53,297 nt of DNA from Megasphaera sp. MJR8396C (GTDB lineage: Bacteria; Bacillota; Negativicutes; Veillonellales; Megasphaeraceae). This document shows positions 16,408 through 22,630 of the stretch, in pieces (positions within the stretch are counted from its first letter, which is position 1; every line of letters starts with the position of its first letter). The stretch covers positions 1 through 53,297 of the forward strand of contig NZ_KQ958172.1 in the NCBI RefSeq assembly GCF_001546855.1, written 5' to 3'. Below the pieces are notes generated by a model, which worked only from the letters and a program-made list of their open reading frames with translations, was not told where the DNA came from and did no database searches. The translations under genes were made by a program, and so were the position numbers.

Positions 16408-16433
16408 TTCCGTGGTACAATGAAACCACGGAA
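16408..16433. promoter_or_regulatory. Inverted repeat upstream of the recombinase
   Basis: TTCCGTGGT (16408-16416) and ACCACGGAA (16425-16433) form a perfect 9-bp dyad around a TACAAT that could be a -10 (16416-16421). A further half-site, ACCACGGA, occurs near 16285. Probable operator of the recombinase gene. Confidence 0.6.
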
Positions 16434-16466
16434 TAGTGGGGCTGGCTGTCGGAAACGGAGGATTTT

Positions 16467-18083
16467 ATGTTAAGACAAGCCACCCAAAACCTCATTACCG
16501 CCCTTTATCCGAGATTGTCCCACGAGGATGAATTGCAAGGCGAGAGTAATTCCATATCGAACCAAAAAAGGATACTCGAAACCTACGCAAAACAGAACGG
16601 CTTTACCAATCTGCGCTGGTACACCGACGACGGTTTTTCCGGCGCGAACTTCCAGCGGCCCGGATTTCAAGCCATGCTTGCGGACATTGAAGCCGGGAAA
16701 GTGGGTACGGTCATCGTCAAGGACATGAGCCGGTTAGGGCGAAACTACTTGCAGGTAGGGTTTTACACGGAAATGCTGTTCCCTCAAAAGGGTGTGCGTT
16801 TTATCGCTGTCAACGATAATGTGGACAGTGCCAGCGAGGGCATGGACAACGATTTTACCCCGCTGCGAAATCTGTTCAATGAATGGCTGGTGAGAGATAC
16901 GAGCAAGAAAATCAAGGCAGTGAAAAAGTCAAAAGGCATGAGCGGCAAGCCTGTTACCAGCAAGCCGGTTTACGGCTATGTGATGGACGAGGACGAGAAT
17001 TTTATTATAGACGAGGAAGCCGCCCCGGTGGTGCAGCAGATTTACCAGCTTTGCCTTGCCGGGAACGGCCCGACCAAGATTGCCCGTATGCTGACGGAGC
17101 AGCAAATCCCCACGCCGGGGACGCTGGAATATCAGCGGACAGGCAGCACCCGCCGTTATCACCCAGGCTATGAGTGCAAATGGGCGACCAACACCGTCGT
17201 TCATATCCTCGAAAACCGAGAGTACACCGGATGTCTGGTGAACTTCAAAACGGAAAAGCCTTCTTATAAGGTCAAGCACAGCATAGAGAACCCCGTCGAG
17301 AAGCAGGCCATTTTCGAGAACCACCATGAGCCGATCATCGACAAGGAAACATGGGAACGGGTGCAGGAGTTACGCAAACAGCGCAAACGCCCGAACCGCT
17401 ACGATGAAGTGGGGCTGTTCTCCGGGATTTTGTTCTGCGCCGACTGCGGCCATGTGCTGTATCAGCAGCGGTATCAGAACAAAGACCGCAAACAGGACTG
17501 CTACATCTGCGGCAGCTACAAGAAGCGCACCCGCAACTGTACGGCGCACTTTATCCGCACCGATCTGTTGACCGCTGGTGTCCTGGCAAATCTCCGGCAA
17601 GTGACCGAATACGCAGCCAAGCATGAGAGCCGGTTTGTGAAACTACTTGTCCAGCAGAACGAGATCGGCGGCAAGCGAAAGACCGCCGCAGCCATCAAGC
17701 AGCTTGAACAGGCGCAGGAACGCATTTCTGAAATCAGCCGCATTATCAAGCGGCTGTATGAGGACAATGTAAACGGCAAAATCAGCGATGAGCGTTTCAT
17801 GGAACTGTCGGCTGACTACGAAGCCGAGCAAGCGGAGCTGAAAAAGAGAGCCGCCGCCCTGCAAGCCGAACTGGACAAGTCACAGGCAGCTACCGTCAAC
17901 GCCGAGAAATTTATGGGCATTGTCCGCAAGCACCTTGCCTTTGAAGAACTGACCCCCACTCTCTTGCGGGAAATGATCGAGAAAATTGTGGTGCATGAGT
18001 GCAGCTATGATGAGAACGGCACCCGCAGGCAGGACATTGAGATTTATTACAGCTTTGTCGGCAAGATTGACTTGCCCGAATAA
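16467..18083 (+). CDS. Large serine recombinase (TnpX/TndX-like)
   Basis: A 538-residue site-specific recombinase. The N-terminal resolvase domain starts ALYPRLSHEDE, with Ser18 the likely nucleophile, and has the conserved KDMSRLGRNYLQVG helix. A recombinase domain follows (PVYGYVMDEDENFIID ... IYQLCLAGNGPTKIARML), then a zinc ribbon (FCADCGHVLY and CYICGSYKKRTRNC), then a long coiled coil (LEQAQERISEISRIIKRL ...). This order is that of TnpX/TndX-type transposases, which excise and insert elements through a dinucleotide core. The recombinase lies 90 bases from the right end, the usual place. GGAGG lies eight bases before the ATG. Confidence 0.93.
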   Translation: MLRQATQNLITALYPRLSHEDELQGESNSISNQKRILETYAKQNGFTNLRWYTDDGFSGANFQRPGFQAMLADIEAGKVGTVIVKDMSRLGRNYLQVGFYTEMLFPQKGVRFIAVNDNVDSASEGMDNDFTPLRNLFNEWLVRDTSKKIKAVKKSKGMSGKPVTSKPVYGYVMDEDENFIIDEEAAPVVQQIYQLCLAGNGPTKIARMLTEQQIPTPGTLEYQRTGSTRRYHPGYECKWATNTVVHILENREYTGCLVNFKTEKPSYKVKHSIENPVEKQAIFENHHEPIIDKETWERVQELRKQRKRPNRYDEVGLFSGILFCADCGHVLYQQRYQNKDRKQDCYICGSYKKRTRNCTAHFIRTDLLTAGVLANLRQVTEYAAKHESRFVKLLVQQNEIGGKRKTAAAIKQLEQAQERISEISRIIKRLYEDNVNGKISDERFMELSADYEAEQAELKKRAAALQAELDKSQAATVNAEKFMGIVRKHLAFEELTPTLLREMIEKIVVHECSYDENGTRRQDIEIYYSFVGKIDLPE

Positions 18084-18091
18084 CCGCCCGA

Positions 18092-18140
18092 CCTATCCGA
18101 CACAATGGCCAAGTGTCGGATAGGAACGGCAAAATTTTTT
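18092..18140 (+). terminator. Hairpin downstream of the recombinase
   Basis: CCTATCCGACAC (18092-18103) pairs perfectly with GTGTCGGATAGG (18113-18124). A T run follows only at 18135-18140, so it is either a weak terminator or a recombination-related structure just inside the right end. Confidence 0.55.
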
Positions 18141-18149
18141 GCACTTCTA

Positions 18150-18175
18150 TTGCTTCTTTATCACACATAAGCAAA
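18150..18175 (+). repeat. Right terminal inverted repeat and right core dinucleotide (AA)
   Basis: 18150-18173, reversed and complemented, reads TGCTTATGTGTGATAAAGAA then GCAA and matches the left end at 19 of 24 positions. AA follows at 18174-18175. The core sits in a run of four A, so its phase on this side is fixed only by comparison with the left flank and by the restored frame. Confidence 0.85.
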
Positions 18176-18734
18176 AGGTGCCGGAATGAAACGGGCCCGG
18201 TTTAACAGCAGTCTGCTGGATCTCAACAGTCTGAGAAAGGGCAGTGACTATGAACAACTGCCGGAAAGCTACGTCATCTTTATTACGGAAAACGATGTCT
18301 GGCAGCGTGGCTTGGCTCGCTATCATGTCAACCGGATTATCGAAGAATTGAATCAGCCTTTTGAGGATGGCAGTCACATCATCTACGTCAATGGCAATTA
18401 TAAGGGAACCGATGATATTGGCAGGCTGATGAATGATTTTCGCAGTGAAAACGTAGAAGACATGCTGTTGGAACCTTTGAAAGAAACGGTCCATCGTTAT
18501 AAAAACAACCCGGAGGAGGTGGCTGTTATGTGCGCAGAACTTGAAAAATGGAGCCTTGAAGAACGGCAGGCAGGGCGTCAGGAAGGACGCCAAGAAGGAC
18601 GCCAAGAAGGTGAAAGCCGACTGACGACACTGTTGAGGCTGTTGAAAGCCGATGGCCGTCTGCAGGATCTGGAATTGGCTATCGACGATGAAAAGACCAG
18701 GGAAAAATTGTATCAGGAATATCGTATTGATTGA
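18176..18734 (+). pseudogene. Rpn-family nuclease, 3' fragment
   Basis: The rest of the interrupted gene. It opens in frame with KGAGMKRARFNSSLLD and contains LPESYVIFITENDVWQRGL, YVNGNYKGTDDIG and the C-terminal helices typical of Rpn proteins, with a repeated RQEG motif (12-base units) before LTTLLRLLKADGRL. An ATG at 18186, with AGGTG just before it, could start a 182-residue product, so the fragment might be translated on its own, without the catalytic DxE region. A hairpin terminator follows at 18751-18787. Confidence 0.85.
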
Positions 18735-18750
18735 AAAATTAATCATCGAG

Positions 18751-18787
18751 CAGCCGGTTATGTTTTGAGACACAGCCGGCTGTTTTT
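18751..18787 (+). terminator. Terminator of the rpn gene
   Basis: CAGCCGG (18751-18757) pairs with CCGGCTG (18776-18782), followed by TTTTT. The same arrangement recurs at 19097-19134 after the duplicated fragment. Confidence 0.65.
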
Positions 18788-18803
18788 CTGGAAACTAGAT
18801 ATG

Positions 18804-19080
18804 GGAACCTTTGAAAGAAACGGTCTATCGTTACAAAAACAACCCGGAGGAGATGACTGTTATGTGTGCAGAACTTGAAAAATGGAGCCTTGAAGAACGG
18901 CAGGCAGGACGACAGGCGGGACTGCAGGCAGGGCGTCAGGAAGGACGTCAAGAGGGCGAAAATCGCCTGACGACATTGTTGAAGCTATTGAAAGCCGATG
19001 ACCGTCTGCAGGATCTGGAATTGGCCATCGACGATGAAAAGACCAGAGAAAAGTTTTATCAGGAATATCGTATTCATTGA
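18804..19080 (+). pseudogene. Duplicated C-terminal fragment of the Rpn protein
   Basis: From GGAACCTTTGAAAGAAACGG onward this repeats the last 85-90 codons of the preceding gene with scattered changes, e.g. VHRYKNNPEEVAVMCAELEK becomes VYRYKNNPEEMTVMCAELEK. It differs in the RQEG/RQAG repeat block. It lacks the catalytic half and a proper start (only TTG at 18811), so it is a remnant. The copied unit includes the downstream terminator. Confidence 0.8.
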
Positions 19081-19096
19081 ACTGGGAATGATAACA

Positions 19097-19134
19097 CAGC
19101 CGTTTACGTTTTGAGACGCAGGCGGCTGTTTTTT
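19097..19134 (+). terminator. Second copy of the rpn terminator
   Basis: CAGCCG (19097-19102) pairs with CGGCTG (19123-19128), then TTTTTT. The loop shares TTTTGAGAC with the copy at 18751. The remaining stretch to 19273 is AT-rich and holds no recognised gene. Confidence 0.65.
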
Positions 19135-19273
19135 GATATCAGAAGGCGAGGCCAAGTCTATAAAGGGGATGCTCCGGCCTTTTGGATCATCGATTCACGA
19201 ATTTTTTTTAGCATCGAGTCTTATGTACTCATAAATTAATTTAATTTTTAAATTGATTATTTAACTATTCGAT

Positions 19274-19302
19274 TTGAGACTTAATAGACACTGCCGTATA
19301 AT
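19274..19302 (+). promoter_or_regulatory. Promoter of the aldo/keto reductase gene
   Basis: TTGAGA (19274-19279), 17-base spacer, TATAAT (19297-19302), about 100 bases before the start codon. Confidence 0.75.
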
Positions 19303-19403
19303 AACCTCGAAAGATGAAGTTAGACAAAGATTTCCTCCTCTCCACTGCGAGCCGGGGATGATGATATTATGCAGTTATATTTTAAAGAAAGGGTGGACTG
19401 CAT

Positions 19404-20264
19404 ATGGAATATGTAACCTTGAATAATGGAGTATCCGTACCGAAGGTCGGCTTTGGTATTTTTAAGATTCCCAAGGAAGATACGGTGCGTGCCGTTTTGG
19501 ACGCCATTGAAGTCGGCTACCGTCATTTTGACACGGCCCAGAGCTATATGAATGAAGAAGAATTGGGAACGGCCATTCGCCAGTCCGGCATTCCGCGGAA
19601 AGAATTTTTTATTACGACCAAGGTCTGGCTGGAACACTTTGGAGAAGGCAAGACGGAAAAATCCTTGGAACGGTCCTTGAAGCGGCTTCAGACGGACTAC
19701 ATCGATCTCGTTCTCCTGCATCAGCCCTTTAACGATATTTACGGGGCTTGGCGAGATTTGGAAAAGATGTACAAAGCGGACACCCTGAAAGCCATCGGCC
19801 TCAGCAATTTTGAACCCGACCGGATGTTGGACCTGATGATGTTCAACGATGTGAAACCGCAGGTCAATCAGCTGGAAACGAATCCTTTCTGCCAGCAGCA
19901 GGAAGCACAGGCTTTTATGAAGGAGAAAGGCGTACAGCCGGCCGCCTGGGCTCCTTTTGGCGAAGGGAATACGGATATCTTTACCAATCCCATCCTGAAA
20001 CAGATTGCCGAAAACCACGGCAAATCGATCCCTCAGGTCATCCTGCGCTGGCTGACCCAGCGGGATATCGTCGTCCTGTCGAAGTCTTCTAAAAAAGAAC
20101 GGATGGCGGAAAACTTCAATATCTTTGACTTTGCCCTGACGGACGATGAAATGAAGGCCGTCGCCTCCCTCGATACGGGAAAGAGTACCTTCTTCGACAT
20201 CACCGATACCAAGACCGTTGCCATGTTCGGCGACCTCGTAGCTCAGCGCAAGGGGTTGACCTGA
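19404..20264 (+). CDS. Aldo/keto reductase
   Basis: A 286-residue TIM-barrel oxidoreductase of the AKR family, NAD(P)H dependent. The catalytic tetrad can be read: Asp43, Tyr48, Lys73 and His106 in GYRHFDTAQSY, TTKVW and LVLLHQP. The cofactor end has GLSNFEPDRM, PQVNQLE and VVLSKSSKKERMAENFNIFDF. It resembles the YtbE/YvgN/2,5-diketo-D-gluconate reductase group that reduces aldehydes and small ketones; the substrate cannot be named. AAAGGGTGG lies before ATG 19404. It has its own promoter and terminator, so it is a single-gene unit. Confidence 0.9.
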   Translation: MEYVTLNNGVSVPKVGFGIFKIPKEDTVRAVLDAIEVGYRHFDTAQSYMNEEELGTAIRQSGIPRKEFFITTKVWLEHFGEGKTEKSLERSLKRLQTDYIDLVLLHQPFNDIYGAWRDLEKMYKADTLKAIGLSNFEPDRMLDLMMFNDVKPQVNQLETNPFCQQQEAQAFMKEKGVQPAAWAPFGEGNTDIFTNPILKQIAENHGKSIPQVILRWLTQRDIVVLSKSSKKERMAENFNIFDFALTDDEMKAVASLDTGKSTFFDITDTKTVAMFGDLVAQRKGLT

Positions 20265-20307
20265 TTGATACAGTTCTGGTCAATCAGATCATACTATAGC
20301 ATACAGG

Positions 20308-20345
20308 AAAAGCCTGATTTCTCGTAAAAGAAATCAGGCTTTTTT
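20308..20345 (+). terminator. Terminator of the aldo/keto reductase gene
   Basis: AAAAGCCTGATTTCT (20308-20322) pairs perfectly with AGAAATCAGGCTTTT (20329-20343), with T residues to 20345. A flanking A run also makes it usable for the leftward gene that ends at 20381. Confidence 0.9.
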
Positions 20346-20380
20346 GCATATTTGAGTGATTATGTCTTGTCGCTTTGGTG

Positions 20381-21301
20381 TCAGTCATCTTCTTCCTGCT
20401 TTGGTTCGGTCCGTTTCGGTCCGGGATCGGCGACGAGGGTGCTGTCAGCAATCGGATCGGTTGCCGTCGGAGGCGTCTCGGTGGCAGGCGATGTAACATG
20501 GCTGCCGGAAGTCCCTCCGGAATAGGGCACGGACTGGCCGTGATAGGAATAGTTGTTGCTGACGATGCCGTCGGGATTGGTCGCTTCATAGCCCCTAACG
20601 TGGTGCAGGGTGCCGTCCGGTCCCGTACGGTAGTAATCGTGGGTATAATGGGTGCCCGGGGCGGGCGTGACGGCATCGGATCCGCCGTGGATATCGCCGC
20701 TGTGTGCCGTGTCGACCGTCGTATCGACAGATGTATCGGCTGCGTCGGTGATGGCATCAAAACCGCCGAAGGCCTTGATGAAGGGCAGACAGAGAAGGAT
20801 GATGAGCAGCGGGGCGACGCCCATAATGGGCAGGGCTCGTTCCAACGTATATTGGTGGGAATAGAGCCAGATCAGGATGAGGTGGAAGCCGACGGCGGCG
20901 ACGAAGCCTGTGAGCAGGGCTGAAATAGGGTCGACGGTCGTACTGCGGCCGACGGCAAAGTAGAAACCGACGCCGTACATGTAGAATCCGGCCAGGACGG
21001 CCCGCCAGTTGGATACGATGTATTTTAGGCGCAGGCAGAAAATGACCACCATAATGACAAAGGCCACGGGGGCTAAAAAGGGGAAGATACTGATGAGAAG
21101 CACCGTAACGGCCGCGGTGATGACGATGTACATGATGCGCCGCCAGGTAAAAGCGATGAATAAGATGACGACGGCTGCGATGGAGACGATTTCAAAATCT
21201 CGGGTCGCCATATTGATGAAAACATAAAGCCAGGTACTGAGTAAGATTGTCAGGTGAGCGGCACGGTCTGCACGTTGGGGTGCCAGGTTCAACATCATCA
21301 C
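20381..21301 (-). CDS. Unrecognised membrane protein with a long low-complexity C-terminal tail
   Basis: A 306-residue protein not assigned to a family. The first 190 residues hold about seven membrane segments, including IVSIAAVVILFIAFTW, YIVITAAVTVLLISIF and PLLIILLCLPFI. The last 115 residues are hydrophilic, rich in Thr, Ser, Asp, Gly and Pro, with a tyrosine-rich part (GTHYTHDYYRTGPDGTLHHV, then NNYSYHG), and are probably disordered. The start is MMMLNL; which ATG is used is unclear. The gene stands alone between the aldo/keto reductase and a decayed HD-GYP gene. The motif DYYRTGPDGT recalls short secreted or periplasmic repeats, but no function is claimed. Confidence 0.75.
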   Translation of the reverse strand: MMMLNLAPQRADRAAHLTILLSTWLYVFINMATRDFEIVSIAAVVILFIAFTWRRIMYIVITAAVTVLLISIFPFLAPVAFVIMVVIFCLRLKYIVSNWRAVLAGFYMYGVGFYFAVGRSTTVDPISALLTGFVAAVGFHLILIWLYSHQYTLERALPIMGVAPLLIILLCLPFIKAFGGFDAITDAADTSVDTTVDTAHSGDIHGGSDAVTPAPGTHYTHDYYRTGPDGTLHHVRGYEATNPDGIVSNNYSYHGQSVPYSGGTSGSHVTSPATETPPTATDPIADSTLVADPGPKRTEPKQEEDD

Positions 21302-21443
21302 ATCCTTCAGGAAAATTGACTGTAAATAAGCCGTATAATTATATTTAATTATATCATATATTTTCTATGAAAATAGGAGACGTCTTGGGCTTTTCCGCTT
21401 TTTACGAAGGCCATTTTACAGCTTTACAGTCATGGGACGATAC

Positions 21444-21493
21444 GAAAAAGCGTCGCCTCTCTGACGGGAGACGTTGTCAGAGAAGCGACGCTT
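21444..21493 (-). terminator. Terminator of the HD-GYP remnant
   Basis: An 18-position stem (21448-21465 with 21476-21493, 17 paired) is followed on the minus strand by TTTTT. It lies just past the end of the leftward HD-GYP remnant. Confidence 0.85.
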
Positions 21494-21505
21494 GAAAGAT
21501 TCCTA

Positions 21506-21996
21506 TTATCCTAAGATTTCAATGAAGGCCTTGACCACTTCCGGGTCAAAGAGGAGGCCTGAGGAGCTGAAGAGTTCGCGGACGGCTTGTTTTTTTGTCT
21601 TGGCCCAAAATTCCGTCGACTGTAGGGCACGATGTCCTGGCAGCAGGGGATGCTTTCCAACATATTGCCGCCGGCCGCTGCATGACGCTTGTACTGGGCC
21701 ATTTCCGAGCGGTTGAGATAAGGTATCTTGACTAAAAGAGTATTAGATACGACCAAAAGACCGACGTCGTGGAGGAGAGCAGCATATTTTATCTGTTCAA
21801 TCTCGCTCTTGGGAAGCATGAGCTTGGCAGCGATACTGACGCTGTAGTTGGCAACTTGCAGGGAGTGCATATATAAGCGCTGACTTTTTAGCTGTATGAA
21901 GTTGAGCAACTCTGCCGTAATGCCGTCCAAGGATGTCATTTCTTCACGGGCGATGCCCGCTGCTTGATTTAACGATACCATATACATGACAAACAA
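21506..21996 (-). pseudogene. Decayed HD-GYP domain protein
   Basis: The N-terminal part reads as an HD-domain protein: LYMHSLQVANYSVSIAAKLM, LLHDVGLLVVSNTLL, and the usual loop MAQYKRHAAAGGNMLESIPCC. The segment with HHExxDGxGYP and the DAYDAMTSDRPYR part is missing, and the frame changes near there. In a second frame the normal ending is found, VRELFSSSGLLFDPEVVKAFIEIL, stopping at 21506. In the first frame an unrelated tail (SRRNFGPRQKNK...) runs to 21511. So an internal deletion of roughly 45-50 codons joined the ends out of frame. The product cannot be an active c-di-GMP phosphodiesterase. Intact family members cleave c-di-GMP or act as HD hydrolases. Confidence 0.8.
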
Positions 21997-22017
21997 ACCC
22001 TTTCATCTGCAACCATA

Positions 22018-22521
22018 CTATTCGTTCGTCGTCCGATTCGACTGGCGTACTTTTTTGGGATGACGAAGGATATTGAACATTTTGGCACTCGTTTTTTTGA
22101 TGCGCGCGCCTGTATTTTTCATACGCCGTGCTGTCGTAATCTTGGACTTGCGCTTCGGGCGCATGTCGCGGATTGAGCCGAAATCACCGCGGCGGATACT
22201 CGTCGCCTTGATGCGGTCGGAACGGAGGTTTACTTTTAATGCGTTCATGATTTGGCTCGTCTTAAGGTCGATGTTAAAACTGTAGATATCTACTGCCACG
22301 TAGGAGAGGAGAGGATAGGCGTGGATGCTGATATGGGCGTTGCCCGAGACAGCCATGCACGTCAGTTCGTCATCAATATGGAAGAAGGTAATGCCCTCAG
22401 CAGGTGCGCCGACCAAATGGAATGCGCGTTCTACCAAGGGCTGCAAGTCTTCGGCTTCGGTGAAAGAAGCTTTGCAGTTATAAAAATCGATCAGTACATG
22501 ATTTCCTAATGTATTATTCAT
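22018..22521 (-). CDS. SpeD-like protein without the pyruvoyl serine, with a basic tail
   Basis: Residues 1-112 fit the S-adenosylmethionine decarboxylase (class 1b SpeD) fold: GNHVLIDFYNCKA, then AHISIHAYPLLSYVAVDIYSF. In true SpeD a Glu-Ser pair is cleaved to make the pyruvoyl cofactor, and Ser, His and Cys residues act in catalysis. Here the Glu-Ser pair is Asn61-Ala62, the WPE Glu is Leu71 or 72, and the active Cys is Phe82. Only the His of SIH (His67) remains. Self-processing and AdoMet decarboxylation are therefore not expected. Residues 115-167 form a Lys/Arg-rich tail (RPKRKSKITTARRMK, KKVRQ) that could bind nucleic acid. No speE or other polyamine gene is near. It lies between clpB and the HD-GYP remnant, on the same strand. 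Confidence 0.8.
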   Translation of the reverse strand: MNNTLGNHVLIDFYNCKASFTEAEDLQPLVERAFHLVGAPAEGITFFHIDDELTCMAVSGNAHISIHAYPLLSYVAVDIYSFNIDLKTSQIMNALKVNLRSDRIKATSIRRGDFGSIRDMRPKRKSKITTARRMKNTGARIKKTSAKMFNILRHPKKVRQSNRTTNE

Positions 22522-22582
22522 AAATCTCCACCCGTTACTTAGTTACAATTAATTATATACTGTTTTTGGGAACTTGTAAACT

Positions 22583-22621
22583 AAAAAGGGCCCCATGGGA
22601 TATGTTAAAACCCCATGAGGC
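22583..22621 (-). terminator. Terminator of clpB
   Basis: Minus strand GCCTCATGGG, an A/T-rich loop, CCCATGGGGC, then CCTTTTT, directly after the clpB stop. Confidence 0.75.
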
Positions 22622-22630
22622 TGGTTTTAG

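Larger units (their letters stand above)
7000..18173 (+). mobile_element. tet(W)-bearing integrative mobilizable element, 11.17 kb
   Basis: Bounded by 24-bp imperfect inverted repeats and by AA dinucleotides, as expected for a large serine recombinase of the TnpX/TndX type, which exchanges a two-base core. Cargo in order: tet(W) with its leader, a methyltransferase, a sigma-like factor, an HTH protein, MobC, a relaxase, a Cys-rich VLP-type protein, a RepA-like initiator, a DnaC-like ATPase, TnpW, a small antisense-strand gene, and the recombinase. There is no coupling protein or type IV secretion gene, so it should depend on a helper for transfer. The flanking rpn gene regains its frame exactly when the element is removed. 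Base use in the mob-rep part (GC-rich) differs from the AT-rich methyltransferase, so the cargo is itself a mosaic. Confidence 0.92.

Noticed and set aside
18553-18615. CRISPR-like or minisatellite array
   Set aside because: The short 12-base units encode RQEG repeats within the nuclease gene. There are no spacers or direct repeats of CRISPR length anywhere in the window.
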